In this document: piece by piece, positions 8,810-18,259 of the stretch
Numbering within the stretch: position 1 is the stretch's first letter
Layout of the letters: every line of letters starts with the position of its first letter
Assembly: GCF_003610695.1 (NCBI RefSeq)
Contig: NZ_RAQH01000004.1
Span: 248,001-312,000 of the forward strand
Source of the DNA: Epilithonimonas arachidiradicis
Lineage (GTDB): Bacteria; Bacteroidota; Bacteroidia; Flavobacteriales; Weeksellaceae
DNA length: 64,000 nt
Direction of reading: 5' to 3'
Program-made: the position numbers and the translations under genes
The notes under the pieces: generated by a model
Database searches by the model: none
Seen by the model: only the letters and a program-made list of their open reading frames with translations
What the model was told of the DNA's origin: nothing

Positions 8810-11716
8810 ATGCAAGGAAAAGGACTCGTTACACTAGTTGCCATCGTTCTTGGACTGATTTGTCTCAATGAGCTTTTGCCTTCTTTCTATGCCAATAAAA
8901 TAGAAAAGGAAGCTAGAGCTATTGCAGGTGATAATCAGGTAAAATACCAAGCCGAACTCGACAGACTTTCTAAAGACACGCTTAATCTTGGTTTTACAAA
9001 ACTGAATTATACGTCTGCAAAACAAAAAGAGATGAAGTTGGGGTTGGACCTAAAAGGTGGTATCAACGTATTATTGGAGATCAACCAAAGAGATTTGGTT
9101 AATGATCTTAGCAATTATTCTACAAACGCTATCTTGATAGAAGCGCTTAACAGAACAGATCAGGCTCAGAAAAGCTCGAGTAAGCAATACATCGAAGACT
9201 TTTTTACCCAGTTCGAAGCTGTTAACAAACAAAAAGGTACGAATCTGAAACTTGCTGATCCGGAAATTTTTGGTAATACCAATCTTTCTGAGATCAAATT
9301 CAATACGCCTGACGATCAGGTGAAAAATATTATCAGAAGAAAAATAGATGCGTCTGTAGGAACAGCTTATGAAGTTCTTAGAACGCGTATCGACAAAATG
9401 GGTGTAACTCAGCCAAACGTTCAGAGAGTTCCTGGAACCGGAAGAATCTTGGTAGAGATGCCTGGTATCAAAGATATCGACAGAGTTAAAAAGATGTTGG
9501 CGACTTCTGCCAAACTTCAGTTTTGGGAAGTACAAATGGGACCGGAAGTTCTGCCTTATTTCTCAGAACTCAACCAGTTGGTTAAAGTTAAAGGAGATTC
9601 CATTGGTGTTGCTAAAACTACAAACCTGACGAATCTTATCCAGTTAAACTCAACGCCAGGTAACGCTGTTGCTAATGTAAAATTATCAGATACAGCAGTT
9701 GTTAATAAGATCCTTAATAGTGCAATTGCTACAAAAGCTCGCCCGGTAAACCTGAAGTACACTCAGTTTATGTGGGGATACAAGCCGGAGACAAATACGT
9801 CAAACAGTCTTGTGTTATATGCAATCCGTGGGAATATCAATCAAAAAGCTCCGGTTGACGGTGCTGTAGAATCTGCAAACATCAACTATGACCAATTAGG
9901 ACGTATTGTTGTAGATATGCAGATGGATTCTCAAGGTGCTCGTGACTGGAAAGCAATGACGGAGAAAAACAAAGGAAAAGTTGTGGCTGTAACGCTGGAT
10001 AACAGAGTTTATACAGCGCCAATGGTAAATGAAGTCATTCCTAACGGAAGAACGCAGATTTCCGGAAATTTTAGTCAGGAAGAAGCTAAAGATTTAGTAG
10101 ATGTTTTAGGCGCAGGTAAGTTGCCTGCAGGTGCAAAAATCGTTCAGGCAGATGTTGTAGGACCATCATTAGGAGCAGAGTCTATCAACGACGGTGTCAT
10201 GTCTTTCTTGATCGCCTTTGCAGTAATTATTATTTACATCATTTTCTACTACGGTGGTGCTGGGGTCTATGCAGTAATTGCGATGGTCGTTAACTTATTC
10301 TACATTTTCGGGATAATGGATTCGATTGATGCGACATTAACGCTTCCAGGTATCGCTGGTATCGTATTATCAATGGCGATGGCGGTCGATGCGAACGTAA
10401 TTATCTACGAAAGAACAAAAGAAGAATTATTCCGAGGAAAAGGAATAATGGAAGCTTATAAAGATGGTTTCAAACACGCGATTTCTGCGATTATCGATGG
10501 TCACTTGACGACATTGATTACAGCAATTATCCTGTATGTATTCGGAACCGGACCAATCAAAGGGTTTGCGGTAACATTGATTATCGGTTTGATTATGACA
10601 TTGTTCACATCCGTATTGTTGTCAAGAGTCATGATCTTCAACAGATTGGAAAAAGGAAAATCGCTTTCTGTTTGGACTGCACCTACAAAAAATCTTTTCA
10701 GAAATACTTGGATCGATTTTATTGGAAAAAGAAAATGGTCTTATATCGTTTCTGCGATCCTGATGGTAATCTCTCTTGCATCCATTGCAATCAACGGTTT
10801 CAAATATGGTATCGACTTTACAGGTGGACGTAACTATGTTGTAAGATTCGAAAAACCGGTTGACGCTAACAAAATTGAAGAGAATCTTGCTAAGTTGATG
10901 AAAACTGCAGACGGTAAAAACGAGTCTGTGGAAGCTAAAACTTTTGGTAACTCATCTCAGTTGAAAATCACGACCGATTATCTGATCGACGACGAATCTC
11001 TTGCAGCAGATCAAACAGTTGAGAAAAAGATCTACGATGGCCTTAAGCAGGATTTACCGGCAAATATGACATTGGCAGATTTCAAATCAGCGGACAAAGG
11101 TCATGCAGGTATCGTGTCTTCTACCAAAGTAGGACCTACAGTAGCAGATGATATCACCACACACGGTATTTTAGCAGTTGTTGCATCACTGATTGGTATC
11201 TTCATCTATATCCTGGTAAGATTCGACAAGTGGCAGTTCTCTCTTGGAGCAGTTGCTGGTCTATTCCATGATACAGTGGTGATTCTGGGAGTTTACTCGT
11301 TATTCTACAAAGTAATGCCGTTCAATATGGAGATCAATCAGGATTTCATTGCGGCGATTCTGACAGTAATTGGTTACTCGATCAACGATACCGTAATCAT
11401 CTTCGATAGAATTAGAGAATACCTGCGCGAGAAAAAAGCCTTGACTTTGGCCGGGTTATTTGATGACTCAATCTCCAGTACAATTGGTAGAACGTTCAAT
11501 ACGTCATTCACGACGATTTTGGTGATCCTTGCGATTTTCATCTTCGGTGGAGATAACCTGAGAGGCTTTATGTTCTGTCTATTGATCGGTATTGGATTCG
11601 GTACATATTCATCTATTTTCATCGCATCGGCTACGGCTTATGACTTCTTGAGAGGAAAGAAAAAAGAAGAAAAAGTAACGGGAAAATCATCTACAGATGT
11701 AGAATTGGCAAAGTAA
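8810..11716 (+). CDS. secDF: Protein translocase subunit SecDF (fused)
   Basis: The 968-residue protein is a fusion of SecD and SecF, the usual form in Bacteroidota. It has an N-terminal membrane segment, the SecD periplasmic region (about residues 50-455, including LGLDLKGGINVLLEI and YTAPMVNEVIPNGRTQISG), the SecD membrane block with SMAMAVDANVIIYERTKEE, and then the SecF half (from about 640) with GIDFTGGRNYVVRFE and GYSINDTVIIFDRIRE. It uses the proton motive force to help pull proteins through SecYEG. A TAnnTTTG box lies upstream and an intrinsic terminator downstream, so it is probably transcribed alone. Confidence 0.97.
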   Translation: MQGKGLVTLVAIVLGLICLNELLPSFYANKIEKEARAIAGDNQVKYQAELDRLSKDTLNLGFTKLNYTSAKQKEMKLGLDLKGGINVLLEINQRDLVNDLSNYSTNAILIEALNRTDQAQKSSSKQYIEDFFTQFEAVNKQKGTNLKLADPEIFGNTNLSEIKFNTPDDQVKNIIRRKIDASVGTAYEVLRTRIDKMGVTQPNVQRVPGTGRILVEMPGIKDIDRVKKMLATSAKLQFWEVQMGPEVLPYFSELNQLVKVKGDSIGVAKTTNLTNLIQLNSTPGNAVANVKLSDTAVVNKILNSAIATKARPVNLKYTQFMWGYKPETNTSNSLVLYAIRGNINQKAPVDGAVESANINYDQLGRIVVDMQMDSQGARDWKAMTEKNKGKVVAVTLDNRVYTAPMVNEVIPNGRTQISGNFSQEEAKDLVDVLGAGKLPAGAKIVQADVVGPSLGAESINDGVMSFLIAFAVIIIYIIFYYGGAGVYAVIAMVVNLFYIFGIMDSIDATLTLPGIAGIVLSMAMAVDANVIIYERTKEELFRGKGIMEAYKDGFKHAISAIIDGHLTTLITAIILYVFGTGPIKGFAVTLIIGLIMTLFTSVLLSRVMIFNRLEKGKSLSVWTAPTKNLFRNTWIDFIGKRKWSYIVSAILMVISLASIAINGFKYGIDFTGGRNYVVRFEKPVDANKIEENLAKLMKTADGKNESVEAKTFGNSSQLKITTDYLIDDESLAADQTVEKKIYDGLKQDLPANMTLADFKSADKGHAGIVSSTKVGPTVADDITTHGILAVVASLIGIFIYILVRFDKWQFSLGAVAGLFHDTVVILGVYSLFYKVMPFNMEINQDFIAAILTVIGYSINDTVIIFDRIREYLREKKALTLAGLFDDSISSTIGRTFNTSFTTILVILAIFIFGGDNLRGFMFCLLIGIGFGTYSSIFIASATAYDFLRGKKKEEKVTGKSSTDVELAK

Positions 11717-11736
11717 TCCCTTACAGTATATAATTT

Positions 11737-11766
11737 AAAGCTCTCAAGTAATTGGGAGCTTTTTTA
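11737..11766 (+). terminator. Intrinsic terminator of secDF
   Basis: AAAGCTCTCAA (11737-11747) pairs with TTGGGAGCTTT (11752-11762) with one G-T wobble and a GTAA loop, followed by a run of T. Confidence 0.88.
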
Positions 11767-11786
11767 TTTATACACTTTCTAAATTT

Positions 11787-11876
11787 GGGCACCTTTTCCG
11801 CGCTCCGCTCCCGCTTTTCTGTTCGTCATACTTCCTCACAAAAAGAGCTCCGCTCAGCTCGGGGTGCGCTTCGCGG
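11787..11876. repeat. Dispersed repeat, GGGCA...CCGCTC family, copy 1
   Basis: It begins GGGCACCTTTTCCGCGCTCC and ends in a GAGCTCCGCTCAGCTCGGG block followed by GTGCGCTTCGCGG. It shares flanks and order with the elements at 34729-34817 and 42031-42112, but the central sequence differs. It lies between secDF and the MFS exporter and contains no gene. Confidence 0.7.
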
Positions 11877-11979
11877 ATCAGAACATTAGTTATCAAAGGA
11901 GTCATCTTTGTCAAGTAAAAAATTGCAAAAATAAAATCTTCAAAACGATCAATTCAAAAAAATATTATCTTCGCAACTT

Positions 11980-13197
11980 ATGAAACAGAATCAAAAATCA
12001 GCAGCTATAGGTTTTATATTTATCACCCTTTTGATAGATATTACAGGTTGGGGCATCATCATTCCCGTGGTACCGAAACTGATAGAAGAACTGATCCATG
12101 CAGACATCAGTGAGGCTGCCAAGTATGGCGGCTGGCTCAGTTTTGCCTATGCTTTCATACAGTTTGTGTTCTCACCTCTGGTCGGGAATCTAAGTGATAA
12201 ATATGGACGAAGACCGATTATTTTGCTTTCATTATTTGGATTCTCTATCGATTATATCTTCCTGGCTCTGTCGCCTAATATCTGGTGGCTTTTTGTAGGT
12301 AGAATCATTGCCGGGATTACCGGCGCCAGTGTGACGACTGCCAGCGCTTACATTGCCGATGTCTCCACAGATAAAGACCGGGCGAAGAACTTCGGGTTGA
12401 TAGGAGCTGCTTTTGGGATTGGTTTTATTATTGGTCCTGTCCTGGGTGGTGTGCTGGGACATTATGGATCAAGAGTCCCTTTTTATGCGGCGGCGGTGTT
12501 GTGTATGATTAATTTTATTTACGGCTACTTCATTTTACCGGAAAGCTTACCCAAAGAAAACCGGCGAGAACTGGACTGGAAAAGAGCAAACCCGGTTGGA
12601 TCTTTCAAATTCTTAAAAAAACACCCTGAGATTTCGGCATTGACAACTGCTTTGATCCTGATCTACATCGGTGGACACGCGGTGCAAAGTAACTGGAGTT
12701 TCTATACGATGTACAGATTTGCCTGGGATGAGCGAATGGTGGGTATCTCCTTAGGCGTTGTCGGTCTGTTGGTCGGCCTGGTGCAAGGATTATTAATAAG
12801 ATGGATCAATCCTAAGATTGGTGATCAGAAAAGCGTTTTCTTTGGACTGTTGCTGTATGCTGTAGGAATGCTGCTCTATGCTTTTGCGACAGAAGGCTGG
12901 ATGATGTTGGTGTTTACGATACCGTATTGTTTAGGAGGGATCTGTGGTCCTGCGTTGCAATCTATAATTACCAAAAATATACCGTCCAACGAGCAAGGTG
13001 AATTGCAAGGCGCATTAACCAGTCTGATGAGTGCAACCTCAATCATTGGTCCGCCAATGATGACGCAATTGTTCTATTATTTCACCCATAAAGATGCACC
13101 GTTTCTTTTTCCCGGGGCACCATTTTTCCTAGCATTTTTGTTATTTGCAGGTAGTCTCTATTTTGTTTATATCAGCTTTAAAGGGAAGAAATCATAA
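11980..13197 (+). CDS. TCR/Tet family MFS efflux transporter
   Basis: The 405-residue protein has about 12 hydrophobic segments. Landmarks are [18 protein letters not shown] in TM1, MFS motif [13 protein letters not shown] in the loop between TM2 and TM3, and motif C-like [13 protein letters not shown] in TM5, which places it in the proton-coupled antiporter group that contains Tet(A). Chromosomal Bacteroidota members of this group are common and mostly of unknown substrate, so tetracycline export should not be assumed. It stands alone. An imperfect -7 box (TATCTTCG) lies about 10 bases before the ATG. Confidence 0.88.
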   Translation: MKQNQKSAAIGFIFITLLIDITGWGIIIPVVPKLIEELIHADISEAAKYGGWLSFAYAFIQFVFSPLVGNLSDKYGRRPIILLSLFGFSIDYIFLALSPNIWWLFVGRIIAGITGASVTTASAYIADVSTDKDRAKNFGLIGAAFGIGFIIGPVLGGVLGHYGSRVPFYAAAVLCMINFIYGYFILPESLPKENRRELDWKRANPVGSFKFLKKHPEISALTTALILIYIGGHAVQSNWSFYTMYRFAWDERMVGISLGVVGLLVGLVQGLLIRWINPKIGDQKSVFFGLLLYAVGMLLYAFATEGWMMLVFTIPYCLGGICGPALQSIITKNIPSNEQGELQGALTSLMSATSIIGPPMMTQLFYYFTHKDAPFLFPGAPFFLAFLLFAGSLYFVYISFKGKKS

Positions 13198-13275
13198 AAG
13201 CCCTCACAGATTGGGCAAATTCAGTAGATCATAAAATAAATCTATAAAATCTGCGCGATTGCAAGAATATTAATC

Positions 13276-14526
13276 TTAAGATTTTGGAACGTAAGTGTAA
13301 ACATTGTAAGGAATGATTTTTTCTGCTGTTTTTTTAGCTATCAGACTTCCTAGAAGAATCGGAAAAAATAATTCATAACCGTTGGGAACCAAACTGCAGG
13401 TAAGAATCAATGCTGTAAAAGGTGCATAGACAGCAGCGGACAAAGTGGCTGCGATGCCAACCAATGCAAAATTGAGATACACCAGTGTGGTTCCAAAAAA
13501 TGTATTGCAAATAATCGCAAAAGCTAATCCCAGATATGCTCCGGCAACAATGCTCGGTGCGAAAACACCGCCGTCACCGCCAGCTCCCAAGGTAAGTGAT
13601 GATGCCAAAGGTTTTAAAAGAACCAGAGCTAATATAAATAAAACCGAGTAGTTCTGAGGATGACCAATCAACGCGTTCAAAGAATGGTAACTGTCACCAT
13701 ATAAAAACGGAAATAGACAAATCAACCCGCCAACAGCTAATGCACCCAGATTAACTCTCAGAAAGTTGTTATGAATTCCGGAAAAGAAATTTTTGATTTT
13801 GATTACCAATAATGTAAAGTAAACAGATAAGGTTCCGCTGATCAAACTCAGTATAATCATAAATGGAACAGCCACCCAATTCCATTCCCTGACAGGTAAA
13901 CTAATCAAAGGTTTCGAAGGGAAAAAGTGAAGGAATACCCAAGCCACCACAGCGGCAGAAACACAACTGATCAATAATGTTTTGTTGATTTTTCTGGCGA
14001 TTACTTCCAACGCAAAAAGGCAACCGACGAGAGGATTTCCGAAAAGAACAGCAACACCAGCCACAACGCCGGCACAAATCAATTCCAGCTTGTAAACATT
14101 AGCAGCAAACTGTTTTTCGTAAACAGAATTGCCAACTGTAGCGGTGGCAACCACTGTAGAAACCTCGATTCCGGTAGAACCACCAAAAATAACGGTCAGG
14201 AATCCGTTGATATAATGAGAGGGTATTTTGAAAAACGGCAGATGATCCTTTCTCTGATCCACTGTTTTGTAGATCTCGGTAATGCCTTTGTTTTTCCTGT
14301 TTTTGAAAAGATACTTTCTCAGAAAATAGATGGCAGTAATCCCAATTGTTGGCAGAATGATAAACAGGTAAGCATTAGTTTTTTCAGCAAATTCAAATAT
14401 ATGTTCCTGGCAAAGCTCTGTGATTTTCTTGAGTGTTAATCCTAAAATGGATGCGATAATGCCGATGAATAATGATGAAATAATTAATTTGAAATAATTG
14501 TGCGCTTGCACTTTCTGTCTTTTCAT
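13276..14526 (-). CDS. ClC family chloride channel/transporter
   Basis: The 416-residue protein is almost all hydrophobic helices and has ClC signatures: GGSTGIEVSTV at the place of the usual G(K/R)EGP motif, and GAGGDGGVFAPSIVAGAYLG with the GxFxP anion-binding segment. The glutamate in GIEVST is a candidate for the gating Glu. There are no C-terminal CBS domains. It exchanges or conducts chloride or a related anion across the inner membrane. The altered GREGP motif fits a distinct branch seen in Bacteroidota; whether it is a channel or an exchanger cannot be told from the sequence. Confidence 0.9.
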   Translation of the reverse strand: MKRQKVQAHNYFKLIISSLFIGIIASILGLTLKKITELCQEHIFEFAEKTNAYLFIILPTIGITAIYFLRKYLFKNRKNKGITEIYKTVDQRKDHLPFFKIPSHYINGFLTVIFGGSTGIEVSTVVATATVGNSVYEKQFAANVYKLELICAGVVAGVAVLFGNPLVGCLFALEVIARKINKTLLISCVSAAVVAWVFLHFFPSKPLISLPVREWNWVAVPFMIILSLISGTLSVYFTLLVIKIKNFFSGIHNNFLRVNLGALAVGGLICLFPFLYGDSYHSLNALIGHPQNYSVLFILALVLLKPLASSLTLGAGGDGGVFAPSIVAGAYLGLAFAIICNTFFGTTLVYLNFALVGIAATLSAAVYAPFTALILTCSLVPNGYELFFPILLGSLIAKKTAEKIIPYNVYTYVPKS

Positions 14527-14668
14527 TGCTCAATCTCTTACGAGTCATAAATTTACGGCAAAAATATTTGATAAAAGAATGCGTTGTTTTTGAATCGAGA
14601 ATCTATTTCTATGTTATTTTTAAGTAAAAATTAATAAAATTCTCTGTATCAATTCTCTAAATCTTTCT

Positions 14669-14676
14669 TAATTTTG
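14669..14676 (+). promoter_or_regulatory. -7 promoter box touching the tatA start
   Basis: TAATTTTG matches TAnnTTTG but ends only four bases before the tatA ATG, which would give a nearly leaderless mRNA. No TTTG is seen 19 bases upstream, so it may be fortuitous. Confidence 0.35.
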
Positions 14677-14680
14677 CCAA

Positions 14681-15004
14681 ATGGAATTGAGTATTGGAGA
14701 AATGCTGATGATTGCTCTGGCAATTGTAGTTTTATTCGGACCAGATAAATTACCCGAGATCGCTAGAGGTCTGGGCGAAGGTGTCCGTAAAATGCGCGGC
14801 GCAGTAGATGATATCAAAACCGAAATCATGAAGGAAGCAGACAACCCTGTTTCCGAAATCAAAAAAGAGATCGAAAAAGTGAAGCAGTCTGCGCAGGAAT
14901 TTAATCCGTTAGCGGACAAAAAAAACGAAGCTTTTCTCAAGCAAGAAATGCCTAAAATAGATCTTTCCGAAGATGATACACACGAAGGTCCCGTAAGCCG
15001 ATAA
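14681..15004 (+). CDS. tatA: Sec-independent protein translocase TatA/TatB family
   Basis: The 107-residue protein has the TatA/B plan: a short N-terminal membrane helix (about residues 5-20), the FGPDKLPEIARGLGEG hinge and amphipathic helix, and a charged, partly coiled-coil tail. It forms the protein-conducting part of the twin-arginine pathway with TatC, which is not in this window. The PAP2 gene starts 3 bases after its stop, so the two are probably co-transcribed. Confidence 0.9.
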   Translation: MELSIGEMLMIALAIVVLFGPDKLPEIARGLGEGVRKMRGAVDDIKTEIMKEADNPVSEIKKEIEKVKQSAQEFNPLADKKNEAFLKQEMPKIDLSEDDTHEGPVSR

Positions 15005-15007
15005 CCT

Positions 15008-15562
15008 ATGAACGAACTGATTTCTCTCGATCAACAATTGCTGTTATTTCTCAATGGATTGGGGAGTTCTACATTCGATCCATTTTGGCTGTTGGTAACA
15101 GGAAAGTGGTTTTGGATTCCATTTTATGTGATTTTACTTTATCTTGTTTATAAAGCCGTTCCACGAAGAAAATTACTATTTGTTTTGATTTTTATTGCCA
15201 TCGGTGTCACTATTTCCGATCAGCTGGCAAGTGTTTTCAAACATGGTGTAGAAAGGTTAAGACCTTGCCAGGACCCATTGATACTGGAAAAAATGCGGTT
15301 TGTGATCTGCGGCGGAAAATATGGATTCTATTCTGCCCATGCATCCAGTGCTTTCTTTCTGTTCAGTTTTCTGACGATATTGATTGGAAAGAATTACAAA
15401 TATCTTCCTTATATTCTCATTTTGTGGGCTTTTATCGTTTCTTATAGTAGGATTTATATTGGCGTACACTATCCCGGCGATGTTGCTTTTGGTGCAGCAG
15501 TCGGTTTTCTTTTGGGTGGCGTTTTAGCCAATCTAACTAAGAAAGTTGTTAATAGAAATTAG
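15008..15562 (+). CDS. PAP2 family membrane phosphatase
   Basis: The 184-residue protein has about five membrane helices and the three-part PAP2 motif: KHGVERLRP (KxxxxxxRP), SAHASSAF (in place of PSGH) and SRIYIGVHYPGD (SRxxxxxHxxxD). It should remove a phosphate from a lipid such as undecaprenyl pyrophosphate or phosphatidate on the outer face of the inner membrane. It follows tatA directly. Substrate is uncertain: BacA-independent undecaprenyl pyrophosphatases and lipid A phosphatases share this motif. Confidence 0.9.
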   Translation: MNELISLDQQLLLFLNGLGSSTFDPFWLLVTGKWFWIPFYVILLYLVYKAVPRRKLLFVLIFIAIGVTISDQLASVFKHGVERLRPCQDPLILEKMRFVICGGKYGFYSAHASSAFFLFSFLTILIGKNYKYLPYILILWAFIVSYSRIYIGVHYPGDVAFGAAVGFLLGGVLANLTKKVVNRN

Positions 15563-15575
15563 AAATTAATTTTGC

Positions 15576-15603
15576 TAACATCTAACATCTAACATCTAAC
15601 ATC
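15576..15603. repeat. Short tandem repeat, four copies of TAACATC
   Basis: Four exact 7-base units run from 15576 to 15603 and touch the stop codon of rlmH on the other strand. Copy number could vary between strains. Confidence 0.9.
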
Positions 15604-16076
15604 TAATCATTATGATAAGGTTTCCCTTGCAAAATTGTTGCTGCTCTATAAATCTGTTCCACAAAAAATAACCGAATCATTTGGTGTGTAAAAGTCATTT
15701 TGGACAGAGAGATTTTCTCATTCGAACGTTGGTAGATCTCCTCCGAAAAACCATAAGCACCACCAATCAAAATATTGACTTTTTTCACGGAACTTCCCAT
15801 CCAGAAATCTATTTTTTCGGAAAACTCGCGGCTGGTGAACTGTTTGCCTTTTTCGTCCAGAAGAATAACGAAGTCCGACGGATCAATTTGGTTTTGAAAT
15901 AGCTTGGCTTCTTCTTTTTTCAATTGGTCCGGATTCAGGTTTTTGGCATTTTTTACATCCGGAATTTCCAGCAATTCAAAGTTCCAGTGTTTGGGGATTC
16001 TCGGCAGATAATACTTGATAAGAGAAACAATTTCTTTATCATCCGTTTTCCCGATACAGATCAAATTGATACGCAT
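15603..16076 (-). CDS. rlmH: 23S rRNA (pseudouridine1915-N3)-methyltransferase RlmH
   Basis: The 157-residue protein is the normal RlmH length, with the SPOUT-fold signatures LLDEKGKQFTSREFSEKI and ILIGGAYGFSEEIYQR and the C-terminal QIYRAATILQGKPYHND that carries the SAM-binding knot and the conserved PYH end. It methylates pseudouridine 1915 in helix 69 of 23S rRNA in assembled ribosomes. It is transcribed away from the YihY gene, with 30 bases between their starts. Confidence 0.96.
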   Translation of the reverse strand: MRINLICIGKTDDKEIVSLIKYYLPRIPKHWNFELLEIPDVKNAKNLNPDQLKKEEAKLFQNQIDPSDFVILLDEKGKQFTSREFSEKIDFWMGSSVKKVNILIGGAYGFSEEIYQRSNEKISLSKMTFTHQMIRLFFVEQIYRAATILQGKPYHND

Positions 16077-16080
16077 TTAG

Positions 16081-16088
16081 TATATTTG
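16081..16088 (+). promoter_or_regulatory. -7 promoter box for the YihY gene
   Basis: TATATTTG matches TAnnTTTG and lies 18 bases before the ATG at 16107. The -33 region would fall within the start of rlmH and shows no TTTG at the best spacing. Confidence 0.5.
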
Positions 16089-16106
16089 TGAGGCAAAGAT
16101 AAATGA

Positions 16107-17048
16107 ATGGCAAAAAAAATACGAGGTTTTTTTCTCAGAATCGAAAACTTTTTCGACGGAATCCATATCCCGGTTTTAGGAATTTCTTTGTGGAAAATGT
16201 TGACAATTTACACAGATGCGATTTTTAAAAATCCTTTGGGAAAGCAGGCTGCCAGTATTTCCTGGAACTTTTTCCTAAGTCTATTCCCGATGATTTTGTT
16301 TTTCTTGTCGGTTTTGCCCTTTATGCCGCATTACGATAAGCTTCAGTTTTATATTTTTGAGGTTTTGATGCCAAGGATTTTCCCGTCCCATATGCAGAGC
16401 GATGTGACCACTTACATCCAGGAAAATATCATCCCAAATATGAAATCTCTTAGCAACCTTACCATACTATTGTCGTTTGTATTTGCCACCAATGGATGTT
16501 TTACCCTGATCAACGGATTCAACAGAAATACGGAATTGCAGAGAGGATTTGTAAAAGAATATGCTTTGGCAATGCTTGTGACGATTTGTTTTTTAACCCT
16601 GGTTTGTCTCTCTATTTTTGGAATTTATTATAGTGAAGTTGTTCTGAAGCTTTTTACACCGACGTATGACATCAGCTGGTTTACCAAAAACCTGACGAAG
16701 ATTATTGGATTCATCTCGTTTCCAATATTCTATTTTATCTTGTTGACACTGTTTTACTGGGTTGGCTGTCTGAAGATTACAAGACTACGGGAAGCTGTTC
16801 CGGGCGCAGTATTAACAACCGTGTTATTTGTTCTGTTGACTTACTTTTTTGCATTATATGTTGCCAATATCGCAAGATACAATGTGCTTTATGGTTCCAT
16901 CGGATCCATTATTTTGGTAATGGTTTGGGTGAATGTGAACGTTTTTTTGGTATTGATGGGTAATGAACTGAATCTCGCAATCAAAAAAGTTAAATTGGAA
17001 AAGTTAGTTCGTGAAGAAATGAATTCTACCGAAATGATCGATTCCTAA
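16107..17048 (+). CDS. YihY/BrkB family membrane protein
   Basis: The 313-residue protein has about six membrane helices and the family core, with QAASISWNFFLSLFPMILFF near the N-terminus and YGSIGSIILVMVWVNVNVFLVLMGNELN near the C-terminus. The family was once called ribonuclease BN, which is now known to be a mistake; the function is unknown, with export or lipid handling suggested. Its last 4 bases overlap the end of nhaA on the other strand, and no separate terminator is visible. Confidence 0.9.
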   Translation: MAKKIRGFFLRIENFFDGIHIPVLGISLWKMLTIYTDAIFKNPLGKQAASISWNFFLSLFPMILFFLSVLPFMPHYDKLQFYIFEVLMPRIFPSHMQSDVTTYIQENIIPNMKSLSNLTILLSFVFATNGCFTLINGFNRNTELQRGFVKEYALAMLVTICFLTLVCLSIFGIYYSEVVLKLFTPTYDISWFTKNLTKIIGFISFPIFYFILLTLFYWVGCLKITRLREAVPGAVLTTVLFVLLTYFFALYVANIARYNVLYGSIGSIILVMVWVNVNVFLVLMGNELNLAIKKVKLEKLVREEMNSTEMIDS

Positions 17049-18199
17049 TTTCGTTTCAATTTTAAAATCAAATAACCAGTAATTCCTGATATGACAGAGG
17101 CAAAGAGGATACTGATTTTGGAAATATTCTGAGTTTCGATTTCATTTGGAAAAGCTAAAAGCGATACGAAAATTGACATTGTAAAACCGATTCCGGCCAA
17201 GAATCCAACACCAATCATTTCTTTCCAGGCAGATAAAGCAGGCATTTTTCCCCATTTCAGTTTAATGGCTAGAAAGGAAAACAAATTGATGCCTAAAACT
17301 TTTCCCGCAAATAATCCGAAGATGATTCCCAGACTCAATGGACTGATAAAATGAGCAAATATTTCGGACTGAAAAGTAATATTGGTATTTGCTAAAGCGA
17401 ATAACGGCATAATTAAAAAGCTGACAGGAATATGAAGTTTTTGTTCTAATTTTTCTAATGGCGAAATCTCGGTTGTAGAAATATTGGTAGGAATGGTAAA
17501 AGCCAGTATGACGCCGGCTATCGTTGCATGGATCCCGGAATGATGCATAAAATACCATAGAAATAATCCCGGAATAATATAAAAGATGATCTTTGTAATT
17601 CCGACTCTGTTGAGAATAATTAGTAAAGCTGTTATTCCGCCGCAGATTCCCAAAGAAATCCAATCTATAGAATCTGTATAGAATAATGCTATGACGATAA
17701 TTGCTCCTAAATCATCAACAATTGCCAGAGCGCTTAGGAAGATTTTCAAAGAATTAGGGACACCTTTTCCCAACAATGAAATTATAGCAAGCGAAAACGC
17801 AATGTCAGTTGCCATTGGGATGGCCCAGCCATTTTTGTAATCGGTATTATGATTGAAAGCAAAATAGATTATTGCCGGAACCAACATCCCACCAAGCGCA
17901 GCAAAAATCGGAAGACTTGCTTTTTTGATGTCGGACAATTCGCCTTCCAGCAATTCCCGCTTGATTTCCAGTCCAACCAAAAGAAAGAAAACCGCCATTA
18001 ATCCATCATTAATCCAGACCGAAACGGAATAATTGAGATGGAATAGTTCTGTTCCTATTTTCGAATCAAGAAGATTTTGAAAATTTTCTGCCAGAGATGT
18101 ATTGGCGATTAGTAGTGAAATCAAAACACAAATAATCAAAAGAGTCCCGGAAGTTTTGCTGTTATGAAAAAATTTCTGAAAATACTGTGATAGCTCCAT
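17045..18199 (-). CDS. nhaA: Na+/H+ antiporter NhaA
   Basis: The ATG at 18199 gives 384 residues and is preferred to a TTG three codons upstream. There are about 12 membrane segments and the NhaA core: NDGLMAVFFLLVGLEIKREL, PMATDIAFSLAI, and ALAIVDDLGAIIVIALFY with the paired aspartates that bind Na+ or H+. It extrudes Na+ in exchange for protons and supports pH and salt tolerance. Confidence 0.96.
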   Translation of the reverse strand: MELSQYFQKFFHNSKTSGTLLIICVLISLLIANTSLAENFQNLLDSKIGTELFHLNYSVSVWINDGLMAVFFLLVGLEIKRELLEGELSDIKKASLPIFAALGGMLVPAIIYFAFNHNTDYKNGWAIPMATDIAFSLAIISLLGKGVPNSLKIFLSALAIVDDLGAIIVIALFYTDSIDWISLGICGGITALLIILNRVGITKIIFYIIPGLFLWYFMHHSGIHATIAGVILAFTIPTNISTTEISPLEKLEQKLHIPVSFLIMPLFALANTNITFQSEIFAHFISPLSLGIIFGLFAGKVLGINLFSFLAIKLKWGKMPALSAWKEMIGVGFLAGIGFTMSIFVSLLAFPNEIETQNISKISILFASVISGITGYLILKLKRN

Positions 18200-18259
18200 A
18201 TAAGGCAAATATACGAGGAATCTAAAAATTAATCTTGAAAATAAAAGTTTAAAAAATTC

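Noticed and set aside
11980-13197. Acquired tetracycline resistance gene
   Set aside because: The protein is in the Tet-like MFS group, but it has ordinary codon use, no mobile element nearby and many chromosomal relatives without resistance.
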